Below are positions 1 to 8,219 of a DNA stretch of 64,000 nt, piece after piece (within the stretch, counting starts at the first letter, position 1; each line of letters starts with the position of its first letter). The notes under the pieces are model-generated. The model saw only the letters and a list, made by a program, of their open reading frames with translations, was not told the DNA's origin and searched no databases. This DNA is from VRUE01 sp963715455 (GTDB taxonomy: Bacteria > Actinomycetota > Thermoleophilia > Solirubrobacterales > 70-9). The DNA is taken from contig OY970245.1 of assembly GCA_963715455.1 (NCBI GenBank), forward strand, positions 1,240,001 to 1,304,000, read 5' to 3'. The position numbers and the translations under genes are program-made.

Positions 1-257
1 CTCTCGACACCTTGCTGGAACCAGTTGACGTCGCCGCCCGCGCAGAAGGCCTTGCCGGAGCCGGTGACGATCAGCGCTCGCAGTGGTGCCTGGTCGGCGA
101 GCCAGGCGAAGGCGGTGGTCAGCTCGCCGATCATCTCGGGGCTCATCGCGTTGAAGGCGTCGGGCCGATCGAGTGTCAGCGTGCCGATCTGTCCGTCGAT
201 TTCGATCCGCAGCGTGTTCAGCTCGGGCGGGCTGCTGCTCAGGGTTTCGGTGCTCAT
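1..257 (-). CDS. Enoyl-CoA hydratase/isomerase family protein, N-terminal part (runs off the window)
   Basis: Read on the minus strand from ATG at 257, this gives an open frame to the window edge (85 residues). It has the crotonase N-terminal pattern: a short strand, TLDRPDAFNAMSPEM, then the oxyanion-hole segment VTGSGKAFCAGGDVNWF. The AFCAGGD motif holds the CoA-binding and oxyanion backbone of crotonases. The family hydrates or isomerises enoyl-CoA thioesters, usually in fatty acid or ring degradation; substrate cannot be set from this fragment. It is divergent from uvrC, and the 62-bp gap between start codons holds a palindrome that could be its operator. The remaining two thirds lie outside the window. 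Confidence 0.88.
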   Translation of the reverse strand, partial: MSTETLSSSPPELNTLRIEIDGQIGTLTLDRPDAFNAMSPEMIGELTTAFAWLADQAPLRALIVTGSGKAFCAGGDVNWFQQGVE

Positions 258-310
258 CTCGCTCTCTCCGTATATGGGTGAAGTATTGGCCGGGTGGCCA
301 GGAGCCTACC

Positions 311-329
311 CTTTGCTTAGTGAGCAAAG
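311..329. promoter_or_regulatory. 19-bp perfect palindrome overlapping the uvrC start
   Basis: CTTTGCT-TAGTG-AGCAAAG has 7-bp perfect arms and a 5-nt spacer. It lies 54 nt upstream of the enoyl-CoA hydratase start and covers the proposed GTG start of uvrC (320). Size and shape fit a TetR-type operator controlling the hydratase; the regulator is not in view. That role is inference. Confidence 0.45.
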
Positions 330-2212
330 CCGATGACAGGGGGGCCTCGCGCGAGGAGCGCATCGCGCAGCAGCGCCGCGAGTTGCCCGATTCGCCCGGC
401 GTCTACCTCTTCCACAGCGCCGAGGAGGAGGTCCTCTACGTCGGCAAGGCGCGCTCGATCCGCAAGCGCATCGCCTCTCACTTCTCCGGCGGCGAGCCGC
501 GCCTCACCTCGCGCGTCGAGCGCATCGAGTTCCTGGTCACGTCGACCGAGGCCGAGGCTCTGCTCGCCGAGCAGAGCTTCATCAAGCGCCACCGGCCGCG
601 CTTCAACATCCGCCTGCGCGACGACAAGTCCTATCCCTACGTTTGTGTCAGCCTCGACGAGGATTACCCGCGGGTCTATTTCACCCGCGAGAAGCACCGT
701 CCCGGGCGCGCCTACTTCGGCCCCTTCTCCAGCGCCAAGCGGGTGCGCGAGACCCTCGACCTGCTCGGCAAGCTCTTCCAGTTCCGCACCTGCGAGGGGG
801 CAGAGCCCGGCCGCCGCTCGGGCAGCCCCTGCCTCGACTACTACATCAAGCGCTGCGGGGCGCCCTGCGTCGGCTACGTCAGTCAGGGGGAGTATCGGCG
901 CAACGTCGAGGCAATCGTTGACTTCCTCTCCGGCCGCTACCGCCAGGTCGAGGCTGACGAGCAGGCGAAGATGGAGGCCGCGGCCGCGGCGCGCGAGTTC
1001 GAGCGGGCGGCTCTGCATCGTGACCGCCTGGCGGCGATCACCTCGCTTTTCGAGCGCCAGCGTGTCGCTGGCGGCACGGTCGGCACCGCCGACCTGATCG
1101 GTGTCGCCGCCGAGGGGCAGGATGCCAACGCCCAGGTCTTCCAGGTGCGCGACGGCATTCTCGCCGAGCGTCAGAGCTTTTATCTCGACAACCAGGCCGA
1201 ACGCGGCCTGGCCGAGGTTGCCGAGGAGTTCGTCGGCCAGTACTACTCGGCCTCGCCGGCTGTGCCGCGCACGGTCATCGTTGGCCCCTACCTGCGCGAG
1301 CGGGTCGAGCTGCTCGAAGCAGCACTCGGCGAGCGCCGCGGCGGCACGGTCGAGGTGCGGGTCGCCGAGCGAGGCGACAAGCGGCGCCTGCGCGAGCTCG
1401 CCGAGCGCAATGCCAAGCTGGCACTTGATCAGGACCGCCTGCGCCGCGAGCACCGTCGCCAGCGCCGGGTCGAGTCGCTCGCCGACCTACGCGAGGCGCT
1501 CGGCATGCAGGAGCTGCCGGTGCGCATCGAGGGCTACGACATCTCCAACATCGGCGGTGAGCACACGGTCGCCTCGATGGTCGTCTTCGAGGGCGGCGCG
1601 ACGAAGAAGGCTGACTACCGGCGCTTCCGCGTACGCGGCGAGGAAGGCGGCGGGCGCGGCGAGTGGTCCGACGACTTCGCCTCGATGGAAGAGGTGCTCA
1701 GGCGACGGATGAATCGCTACCTCGAGCAGGTCGAGCTCTCGCCCCATGACAGCAAGCGCGACGCGAGCTTCGCAGCGCTGCCCTCGCTGGTCGTCATCGA
1801 CGGTGGCAAGGGCCAGCTTTCTGCCGGGATGCGCGTCCTGCGCCCCTTCGTCGAGCGCGGCGTCACCGTGATCAGCCTGGCCAAGAAGCTCGAGGAGGTC
1901 TATCTGCCGGGCCACTCGGCGCCGATCGACCTGCCGGCTGACTCGGAGGCTTCGAAGCTGCTGCAGCGGGTGCGCGACGAGGCTCACCGCTTCGCGATTG
2001 ATCACCATCGCGGCCGCCGCGATCGGGCGATGACCGGCTCGGTGCTCGACGAGCTGAAGGGTGTCGGACCGGTCCGCAAGCGGGCTCTACTGCAGCATTT
2101 TGGCTCTCCAGAGCGCTTCATTGCCGCCACGCGAGAGGAACTCGAAATGGTGCCCGGTGTTCCTGGCAAGGTAGCTCGTGAGATCCATGAACAATTGAAC
2201 AGGACCGGTTGA
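320..2212 (+). CDS. uvrC: UvrABC excinuclease subunit C
   Basis: UvrC makes both incisions during nucleotide excision repair after UvrAB damage loading. The GIY-YIG nuclease domain starts near residue 20 (LPDSPGVYLF, LYVGKA). A UVR motif lies near 212-240 (AKMEAAAAAREFERAALHRD). The RNase H-like C-terminal nuclease starts near 403 (EGYDISNIGG) with VVIDGGKGQL near 490. A helix-hairpin-helix region near 575-630 (LKGVGPVRKRALL) ends the protein. GTG 320 gives 631 residues, normal for the family. A longer in-frame start at 173 would translate Arg/Cys-rich sequence across the divergent promoter and looks spurious. The TGA stop overlaps the rapZ ATG by one base, so the two are probably coupled. 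Confidence 0.95.
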   Translation: MSKADDRGASREERIAQQRRELPDSPGVYLFHSAEEEVLYVGKARSIRKRIASHFSGGEPRLTSRVERIEFLVTSTEAEALLAEQSFIKRHRPRFNIRLRDDKSYPYVCVSLDEDYPRVYFTREKHRPGRAYFGPFSSAKRVRETLDLLGKLFQFRTCEGAEPGRRSGSPCLDYYIKRCGAPCVGYVSQGEYRRNVEAIVDFLSGRYRQVEADEQAKMEAAAAAREFERAALHRDRLAAITSLFERQRVAGGTVGTADLIGVAAEGQDANAQVFQVRDGILAERQSFYLDNQAERGLAEVAEEFVGQYYSASPAVPRTVIVGPYLRERVELLEAALGERRGGTVEVRVAERGDKRRLRELAERNAKLALDQDRLRREHRRQRRVESLADLREALGMQELPVRIEGYDISNIGGEHTVASMVVFEGGATKKADYRRFRVRGEEGGGRGEWSDDFASMEEVLRRRMNRYLEQVELSPHDSKRDASFAALPSLVVIDGGKGQLSAGMRVLRPFVERGVTVISLAKKLEEVYLPGHSAPIDLPADSEASKLLQRVRDEAHRFAIDHHRGRRDRAMTGSVLDELKGVGPVRKRALLQHFGSPERFIAATREELEMVPGVPGKVAREIHEQLNRTG

Positions 2213-3135
2213 TGGCGGAAGCAAAGGAAGCGGAGCTGGCGGAAGCCGAACGCGACGGAGGGGTACCCCGTGGGGTGCGCCTCATCGTGATCACCGGCCA
2301 CTCGGGGGCCGGCAAGTCGGAGGCGATTGCCGCCTTCGAGGACGGTGGTTACTTCTGCGTCGACAACCTGCCGCCACGGATGATCAGCAGCCTCGGTGAG
2401 CTCTTCCGCCACGAGGGCAGCGGTGTGGAGCGCGCTGCGGTCGTCTCCGACGTGCGCGGCGGTGACTACTTCGACGAGCTGCTGCAAGTGCTCGAAGAGC
2501 TGGAGAGCGATGGCCTCGAGCCGACCGTGCTCTTCCTCGAGGCTGACGAGGAGACCCTGGTCGACCGCTACAAGGAGACCCGCCGTCGCCACCCGTTGGC
2601 GCCGGAAGGGCGGATCGTCGACGGGATTCGCGCCGAGCGGGAGCTGCTGGCGCCATTGCGCGAGCGGGCTGACATGGTGATGGACACCAGTGACCAGACC
2701 AGTGGCATGCTGCGCCGGCGGATCGCCGAGGAAATGCTAGGCATGCACGAGAGCGGCAAGATGGCCCTGACGCTGCTCACTTTCGGCTTCAAGAACGGGC
2801 CGCCGCGCGACGCCGACCTGACTCTCGACGTGCGCTTCTTGCCCAATCCTCATTACGTCGACGAGTTGCGGCCAATGACCGGACTCGACGTGAAAGTGCG
2901 GGAGTACGTTGAGGCCGGCACTCAGGCGGGCGAGTTCTACGGCCGTCTCTTGCCGCTACTCGACTTCCTCGTGCCGGCCTATGTGACCGAGGGTAAGAGT
3001 CACCTGACGATCGCCGTCGGCTGCACCGGCGGCCGCCACCGTTCGATCACGGTGGCAGACCGCATCCGCCGCGAGCTTGAGAGCCGCGACGACGTAGTCG
3101 TCCACGTCAAGCACCGCGACGCGGAGCTGGACTGA
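2212..3135 (+). CDS. rapZ: RapZ/YvcJ family nucleotide-binding protein
   Basis: 307 residues. Walker A GHSGAGKS lies at about 28-35, and the family C-terminal signature VGCTGGRHRSITVAD near 268. RapZ in enterobacteria is an RNase adaptor that controls glmS through small RNAs; in Gram-positives YvcJ is a GTP/ATP-binding protein of less clear role. ATG 2212 overlaps the uvrC stop (TGATG). In many actinobacteria and firmicutes the next genes are yvcK and whiA; here a hairpin and an ABC exporter follow, so the usual block is interrupted. The family assignment is firm; the cellular role in this organism is unknown. Confidence 0.93.
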   Translation: MAEAKEAELAEAERDGGVPRGVRLIVITGHSGAGKSEAIAAFEDGGYFCVDNLPPRMISSLGELFRHEGSGVERAAVVSDVRGGDYFDELLQVLEELESDGLEPTVLFLEADEETLVDRYKETRRRHPLAPEGRIVDGIRAERELLAPLRERADMVMDTSDQTSGMLRRRIAEEMLGMHESGKMALTLLTFGFKNGPPRDADLTLDVRFLPNPHYVDELRPMTGLDVKVREYVEAGTQAGEFYGRLLPLLDFLVPAYVTEGKSHLTIAVGCTGGRHRSITVADRIRRELESRDDVVVHVKHRDAELD

Positions 3136-3140
3136 CCCCG

Positions 3141-3189
3141 GCCGACGGGCCGATACGTCAAGTCAAACTTGACGTATCGGCCCGTCGGC
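3141..3189. repeat. 49-bp perfect palindrome (family P49, copy 1)
   Basis: 23-bp perfect arms (3141-3163 and 3167-3189) flank a 3-nt loop CAA. The left arm begins GCCGACGGGCCGATACGTCA. A second 49-bp copy, 39/49 identical, lies at 53946-53994 within a coding region. There is no U-tract, so this is not a classical intrinsic terminator, although the hairpin sits just after rapZ and could end or process that transcript. Confidence 0.85.
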
Positions 3190-3202
3190 GGGCTTGGCGG
3201 CC

Positions 3203-3208
3203 TAGAAT
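3203..3208 (+). promoter_or_regulatory. -10 box TAGAAT, probable leaderless promoter of the ABC exporter
   Basis: TAGAAT followed after 9 nt by the TTG start at 3218. The same arrangement recurs before at least ten other genes in the window. No Shine-Dalgarno sequence is present, so transcription probably starts at or near the start codon. Confidence 0.5.
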
Positions 3209-3217
3209 CGCGCGCCC

Positions 3218-4063
3218 TTGGCCGAACCTGTCATCTCCATTCGCGGCCTGCGCAAGAGCTACGGCGATTTCGAAGCGGTTCGCGGCATCGACCTCGAGGT
3301 CGAGCGCGGCGAGGTCTTCGCTTTCCTCGGCCCCAACGGCGCTGGCAAGACGACCACGGTCGAGATCCTCGAGGGCTACCGCGAACGTAGCGCCGGAGCT
3401 GTGGACGTGCTGGGCGAGGACCCGCAGCGCGCCGGCCGTGCCTGGCGCGAGCGGATCGGCATCGTCCTGCAGAGCAGTCGCCTCGATCCCTACCTGACGG
3501 TGCGGGAGTCACTCGCCCTCTACGCCGGCTACTACAGCGCGCCGCGGCTGGTCGACGAGGTGATCGAGCTGGTCGGCCTGGGGGGGAAGGAGGGCGAGCG
3601 TACCGGGCGGCTATCGGGGGGCCAGCAGCGTCGCCTAGACGTGGGCATGGCCTTGATCGGCGATCCGGAGTTGCTCTTTCTCGACGAGCCGACCACCGGC
3701 TTCGACCCCGCCGCGCGGCGCCAGGCCTGGGAGACGATTGCCGGCCTGCGCGAGCTGGGTAAGACGGTCTTCCTCACCACCCACTACATGGACGAGGCGC
3801 AGCGCCTTGCCGACCGCGTGGCGATCATCGCTGCCGGGGAGATCGTCGCCGCCGGTACGCCCGATGAGCTCGGCAACCGCGAGAGTCTGCCGACACGGAT
3901 CAGCTACCGGCTGAACGGCGAGCCGGTTTCGCTGGAGACGAGCACGCCCGTTGCCGAGTTGGCCCAGCTCACGCAGCGGGCCCTCGAGCAGGGCTTGGAG
4001 CTCGAGGAGCTCGAGGTCAAGCGGCCGACCCTGGAGGACATCTACCTGGAGCTGACCGAGTGA
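3218..4063 (+). CDS. ABC transporter ATP-binding protein, DrrA-like (ABC-2 exporter)
   Basis: 281 residues. Walker A GPNGAGKTT near 38, signature LSGGQQRR near 132, Walker B LLFLDEP near 152 and the H-loop TTHYMDEA near 186 are all intact, so the ATPase should be active. The C-terminal tail (LELEELEVKRPTLEDIYLEL) is typical of DrrA/YhfQ-like exporter ATPases. Start is TTG 3218. The stop overlaps the permease start as GTGA, giving a two-gene exporter. The substrate is unknown; drug, lipid or peptide export are all possible. It is not CcmA, because the partner permease is an ABC-2 protein without CcmB features. Confidence 0.9.
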   Translation: MAEPVISIRGLRKSYGDFEAVRGIDLEVERGEVFAFLGPNGAGKTTTVEILEGYRERSAGAVDVLGEDPQRAGRAWRERIGIVLQSSRLDPYLTVRESLALYAGYYSAPRLVDEVIELVGLGGKEGERTGRLSGGQQRRLDVGMALIGDPELLFLDEPTTGFDPAARRQAWETIAGLRELGKTVFLTTHYMDEAQRLADRVAIIAAGEIVAAGTPDELGNRESLPTRISYRLNGEPVSLETSTPVAELAQLTQRALEQGLELEELEVKRPTLEDIYLELTE

Positions 4064-4833
4064 GCGGCCTCGCCCTTGTCGCACACCAGTTCCGCTATGA
4101 CCAGAAGGCCTTCTGGCGTAACCCGGCGGCGGTTTTCTTCACGGTCGGCTTTCCGGTCATCCTGCTGTTGATCTTCGCCACCGTCTTTGGCGACCAGACG
4201 CTCGATCTGCGCGGCGGCATCGACACGACCACCTACTACGTGCCGGCGATCATCACCCTGGCGGTGATCTCAGCGACGATGCAGTCGCTGGCCATGTCGC
4301 TGGTCATTGCCCGCGAGGACGGTCGCCTCAAGCGGGGGCGGGGGACGCCGATGCCGGCTTGGGTCTTCATCGCCGGGCGCATTGGCAACTCGATCGTTAC
4401 TGCGCTGATGATGCTGGCGCTGATCGCCGTCCTGGGCAGCGTGTTCTATGACGTTGCCATCCCCTGGGGTCAATTGCCGGAGATCCTCATCGTGCTCGTC
4501 GTAGGCGCCGCCGCCTTCTGCTGCCTGGGTATCGCGCTGACCGCAGCGATTCCCTCACAGGACGCCGCCGCGCCGATCGTCAATGCTTTGCTGCTGCCGC
4601 TCTACTTTCTCTCCGGCATATTCATCCCCGACGACGAGCTGCCCCAGGGAGTGATCGACTTCGCCAACCACTTCCCGGTGCGTGACTTCTTCCAGGCCTT
4701 CCTCGACGCTTACATCCCCGCTGGGGGGAGCTCGGGCCTCGACTGGGGCAATCTCGCCGTGGTCGCGATCTGGGGCGTCGCCGGCCTGCTGCTCGCCATC
4801 CGCTTCTTCCGCTGGACCCCACGCGGCGGCTGA
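4060..4833 (+). CDS. ABC-2 type transporter permease
   Basis: 257 residues with about six hydrophobic segments, starting near residue 22 (AVFFTVGFPVILLLIFATVF). Conserved ABC-2 features include the block around LYFLSGIFIPDDELP and the C-terminal segment ending AIRFFRWTPRGG. It starts at GTG 4060, which overlaps the ATPase stop (GTGA), so translation is coupled. It forms the membrane part of the exporter with the preceding ATPase. Confidence 0.9.
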   Translation: MSGLALVAHQFRYDQKAFWRNPAAVFFTVGFPVILLLIFATVFGDQTLDLRGGIDTTTYYVPAIITLAVISATMQSLAMSLVIAREDGRLKRGRGTPMPAWVFIAGRIGNSIVTALMMLALIAVLGSVFYDVAIPWGQLPEILIVLVVGAAAFCCLGIALTAAIPSQDAAAPIVNALLLPLYFLSGIFIPDDELPQGVIDFANHFPVRDFFQAFLDAYIPAGGSSGLDWGNLAVVAIWGVAGLLLAIRFFRWTPRGG

Positions 4834-4863
4834 TCCGCTTGCCCGTATAGCCTCCCCGGCGCA

Positions 4864-5226
4864 ATGCTGCATCACGTTCTTCTGGAGGTCGGAGACCTTG
4901 AGCGGAGCGCGTCGTTCTACGACGCGCTGCTTGCGCCCCTGGGTTGGCGACGGCACTTCGAGGAGGACGAGACGATCGGCTGGGGCATCGCCAAGCCGGT
5001 CTTCTTCATCTCGGCTCATCACGACCCCCAGGCGGGGTTTGGCTTGATCAGCTTCTCGGGCTTGGGAATCGTCGCCGTCAAGGCGGCCTGGGAGGCCGGC
5101 GTCGGCGCCGGCGGGGTCAGCGTCTCCGACCCTGGCGATCGCCGCTCGTACGGCTCCGGCTCCTACTCGGCTTTTCTCAAGGACCCCGACGGGTACGAGA
5201 TAGAGATCACCATCGGGTCCGACTAG
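4864..5226 (+). CDS. VOC (glyoxalase/bleomycin resistance) family protein
   Basis: 120 residues, one vicinal-oxygen-chelate unit with two beta-alpha-beta-beta-beta halves. The N-terminus MLHHVLLEVGDLERSASFY and the C-terminal FLKDPDGYEIEI are family hallmarks. The histidine near residue 3 and the glutamate near 114 are likely metal ligands. Members are lyases, dioxygenases or resistance proteins; this one cannot be assigned a substrate. It lies 30 bp after the exporter and 33 bp before gap. Confidence 0.85.
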   Translation: MLHHVLLEVGDLERSASFYDALLAPLGWRRHFEEDETIGWGIAKPVFFISAHHDPQAGFGLISFSGLGIVAVKAAWEAGVGAGGVSVSDPGDRRSYGSGSYSAFLKDPDGYEIEITIGSD

Positions 5227-5259
5227 GACCACCAAACGACTCCAGGAGGGTTTGAGGCA

Positions 5260-6267
5260 ATGGCTGTGAAGGTCGGAATCAACGGCTTCGGGCGGATCGG
5301 GCGCAACGTCTTCCGGGCAGCGCACGCGGCTGGAGCCGACCTCGAGTTCGTCGCCGTCAACGACCTCACCGATCCGGCGACGCTTGCCAACCTGCTCAAG
5401 TACGACTCGATCCTCGGCCGCTTTCCCGGTGAGGTGGCGCTTAGCGGCGACACGATCACGATCGACGGCAAGCCACTCAAGGTGCTCTCCGAGCGCGATC
5501 CGGCGGCGCTGCCCTGGGGTGAGCTCGGCGCCGACGTGGTGATCGAGTCGACCGGCTTCTTCACCGCCCGCGACGACGCCGCCAAGCACCTCGCCGCCGG
5601 CGCCAAGAAGGTGATCATCTCCGCCCCGGCCAAGGAGCCCGACGTGACCGTCGCGCTCGGCGTCAACTTCGACGAGGCCTACGACCCGCAGAGTCACGAC
5701 ATCATCTCCAACGCCTCTTGCACGACCAACTGCTTGGCGCCACTGGCCAAGGTGCTGCACGAGGCGTTCGGGATCGAGCAGGGTCTGATGACCACGATCC
5801 ACGCCTACACCGCCGACCAGCGCCTGCAGGACATGCCGCACTCCGACCCGCGCCGCTCGCGCGCCGCGGCGCTCAATCTGATTCCAACCACGACTGGCGC
5901 CGCCAAGGCCGTCGGCCTCGTCCTGCCGGAGCTGAACGGCAAGCTGAACGGGTTCTCGATGCGGGCCCCGGTACCGACCGGCTCCGCCGTCGACCTCGTC
6001 TTCACCACCCCGAACCCCCTCGACGTCGACCAGATCAACGCGGCGCTGAAGGCTGCCGCTGAGGGGCCGATGAAGGGCATCCTCGCCTACACCGAGGATC
6101 CGATCGTCTCGACCGACATCGTCGGCGACCCGCACTCCTCGATCGTCGACGCCGGTGGCACGATGGTGATCGGCGACGGCCGCATGGCGAAGACGATCGC
6201 CTGGTACGACAACGAGTGGGGCTACTCGAACCGCTGCGTAGAGCTGGCCGGCAAGGTCCTGCCCTAG
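5260..6267 (+). CDS. gap: Glyceraldehyde-3-phosphate dehydrogenase, type I
   Basis: 335 residues. Oxidative phosphorylation of glyceraldehyde-3-phosphate to 1,3-bisphosphoglycerate with NAD(P). N-terminal Rossmann motif INGFGRIGRN; catalytic cysteine 154 in SNASCTTNCLAP; C-terminal WYDNEWGYSNR. A strong Shine-Dalgarno (AGGAGGG at about 5242) precedes ATG 5260, unlike many leaderless genes around it. First gene of the glycolytic run gap-pgk-tpiA-gpmI. Confidence 0.97.
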   Translation: MAVKVGINGFGRIGRNVFRAAHAAGADLEFVAVNDLTDPATLANLLKYDSILGRFPGEVALSGDTITIDGKPLKVLSERDPAALPWGELGADVVIESTGFFTARDDAAKHLAAGAKKVIISAPAKEPDVTVALGVNFDEAYDPQSHDIISNASCTTNCLAPLAKVLHEAFGIEQGLMTTIHAYTADQRLQDMPHSDPRRSRAAALNLIPTTTGAAKAVGLVLPELNGKLNGFSMRAPVPTGSAVDLVFTTPNPLDVDQINAALKAAAEGPMKGILAYTEDPIVSTDIVGDPHSSIVDAGGTMVIGDGRMAKTIAWYDNEWGYSNRCVELAGKVLP

Positions 6268-6289
6268 CGGGCCGTCGGGACCCGGTCCG

Positions 6290-7477
6290 GTGAGTTTCGC
6301 CAAGGCAAGTGTCCGCGACGCCGACGTCGCCGGCAAGCGCGTCCTCGTGCGGGTCGACTTCAACGTGCCCCTCGATGGGGGCCAGGTGGCCGACGACACG
6401 CGGATCCGAGCGGCGCTGCCGACGATCGAGCTGCTGCGCGAGCGCGGCGCGGCCCTGATCCTTGTCTCGCACCTCGGCCGCCCCAAGGGCAAGGTCGACC
6501 CAGCGCTCTCGATGCGACCGGTCGGTGAGCGGCTCGGCGAGCTGCTCAGCGCTGAGGTGAAGCAGGCACCGGCCGTGGTGGGGACCGACGTGGAGACGAT
6601 GGCAGCGGGACTCTCGCCCGGCGACGTGCTGCTGATCGAGAACGTGCGCTTCGAGCCGGGGGAGACCGATGACGACCCGATCCTTGCCAAAGCGCTGGCG
6701 GGCCTTGCCGACATCTACGTCAACGACGCCTTCGGCGCTGCCCACCGCGCCCACGCCAGTACGGCTGGGGTCGCCGCCATGCTGCCCGGCTACGCGGGGC
6801 TGCTGCTAGAGCGCGAGGTGACCGAGCTGACCCGCGTGGTCGAGTCGCCGCAGCGCCCGCTGGTAGTCGTACTCGGTGGTGCCAAGGTGAGCGACAAGGT
6901 CGGCGTCATCGACCGCTTCCTCGAAGTCGCCGACGAGATTCTCATCGGCGGCGCGATGTGCTTCAGCTTCTACCGGGCCCAGGGAATCGCGACCGGCAAC
7001 TCGCTGGTCGAGGAGGCGGGGGTGAAGCTGGCCGAGCAGGCGCTGCGCCGGGCGGACGGTTCGCGCTGCGAGCTGCGCCTGCCCACCGACCTGGTCCTCG
7101 GCGAGCGTTTTGACGTCGACGCCGAGCCGCGCCAGAACGACGGGACCGAGGTGCCCGACGGCTGGATGGGCCTCGACATCGGCCCGCGCAGCGCCGCCGC
7201 CTACGCCGAGGCGATTGCCGCGGCTGGGACCGTGCTCTGGAATGGCCCGATGGGCGCCTTCGAGCTGCCCGCCTTTGCCGCTGGCACCCGTAGCGTCGCT
7301 GAGGCCGTCGCCGCGGCGCGGGCCACCACTGTCGTCGGTGGCGGCGACTCGGTCGCCGCCCTGCAACAGTTCGGTCTCGCCAGCAAGGTGGACTGGCTTT
7401 CGACTGGAGGAGGAGCGTCCTTGGAGCTGCTGGAGGGAAAGAAGCTGCCCGGCGTGGAGGCCCTGCAGGATGCCTAG
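6290..7477 (+). CDS. pgk: Phosphoglycerate kinase
   Basis: 395 residues. Transfers phosphate from 1,3-bisphosphoglycerate to ADP. RVDFNVPL near residue 20 and SHLGRPKG near 62 bind substrate; the nucleotide-binding C-terminal lobe has NGPMGAFE and GGGDSVAAL. GTG 6290 is 22 nt after the gap stop. The last 8 nt overlap the tpiA start, so translation of the two is coupled. Confidence 0.96.
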   Translation: MSFAKASVRDADVAGKRVLVRVDFNVPLDGGQVADDTRIRAALPTIELLRERGAALILVSHLGRPKGKVDPALSMRPVGERLGELLSAEVKQAPAVVGTDVETMAAGLSPGDVLLIENVRFEPGETDDDPILAKALAGLADIYVNDAFGAAHRAHASTAGVAAMLPGYAGLLLEREVTELTRVVESPQRPLVVVLGGAKVSDKVGVIDRFLEVADEILIGGAMCFSFYRAQGIATGNSLVEEAGVKLAEQALRRADGSRCELRLPTDLVLGERFDVDAEPRQNDGTEVPDGWMGLDIGPRSAAAYAEAIAAAGTVLWNGPMGAFELPAFAAGTRSVAEAVAAARATTVVGGGDSVAALQQFGLASKVDWLSTGGGASLELLEGKKLPGVEALQDA

Positions 7478-8219
7478 AACGCCCTACATCGCCGCCAACT
7501 GGAAGATGCACAAGACAGTCGCCGAGGCGGGGGAGTTCGTCGACGCGCTGCTGCCGCAGATCGCCGCTACGCAGAGCGACGTGGTCATCTGCCCACCGTT
7601 CACGGCGCTGACCGCGGTGGTCGAGCGGCGCTATGGCACCGCCGTCAAGGTCGCCGCCCAGAACATGCACGAGGAGAACTCGGGCGCCTTCACCGGCGAG
7701 GTCTCGGCGTCGATGCTGGCCGAGCTCGACGTCGAAGCCGTCGTCCTCGGCCACTCTGAGCGCCGCCAGCTCTTCGGCGAGACCGACGAGGCACTGGCCC
7801 GCAAGGTGCCCGCCGCGCTCGCTGCAGGCCTCGAGCCGATCCTCTGCGTCGGCGAGACCGAGGAGGCGCGTGACGGAGGGCAGACCGAGGCGGTGCTCGA
7901 GCGCCAGCTGCAGGCCGACCTCGCTGCGGTCGAGGGCGCCCAGCTGGGTGAGGTCGTGATCGCCTACGAGCCGATCTGGGCGATTGGCACCGGCCGCACC
8001 GCCACGCCCGAGCAGGCCCAGGAGGCCTGCGCCTACATCCGCGACCTGCTGCGCGAGCGCGGCGCCCCCGCGGACGCGGTGCGCATCCTCTACGGCGGCT
8101 CGGTCAAGCCGGACAACGCGGCTGAGTTGATGGGCCAGCCCGATATCGACGGCGCGCTGGTGGGAGGGGCGAGCCTCGATGCCAGCGACTTCGCGGAGAT
8201 CGTCAAGGCGGCCGGTTGA
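7470..8219 (+). CDS. tpiA: Triosephosphate isomerase
   Basis: 249 residues, beginning MPRTPYIAANWKMHKT at ATG 7470 inside the pgk 3' end. Catalytic residues are visible: the lysine of NWKMHK, His95 in LGHSERR and Glu167 in AYEPIWAIGTG; phosphate-binding YGGSVKPDN is near the C-terminus. Interconverts dihydroxyacetone phosphate and glyceraldehyde-3-phosphate. The stop overlaps the gpmI TTG (TTGA). Confidence 0.97.
   Translation: MPRTPYIAANWKMHKTVAEAGEFVDALLPQIAATQSDVVICPPFTALTAVVERRYGTAVKVAAQNMHEENSGAFTGEVSASMLAELDVEAVVLGHSERRQLFGETDEALARKVPAALAAGLEPILCVGETEEARDGGQTEAVLERQLQADLAAVEGAQLGEVVIAYEPIWAIGTGRTATPEQAQEACAYIRDLLRERGAPADAVRILYGGSVKPDNAAELMGQPDIDGALVGGASLDASDFAEIVKAAG

Noticed and set aside
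173..319. Longer uvrC start at 173
   Set aside because: Would add Arg/Cys-rich sequence across the divergent promoter and part of the hydratase gene; family similarity starts after GTG 320.
3218..4833. ABC pair as CcmAB of the cytochrome c system
   Set aside because: Permease is ABC-2/DrrB-like and the ATPase has the DrrA tail; CcmB features are absent.
4555..6714. Long minus-strand open frame of about 719 codons opposite the exporter permease, VOC, gap and pgk
   Set aside because: GC-rich shadow frame; composition is low-complexity, no recognisable domain, and the plus-strand genes are certain.
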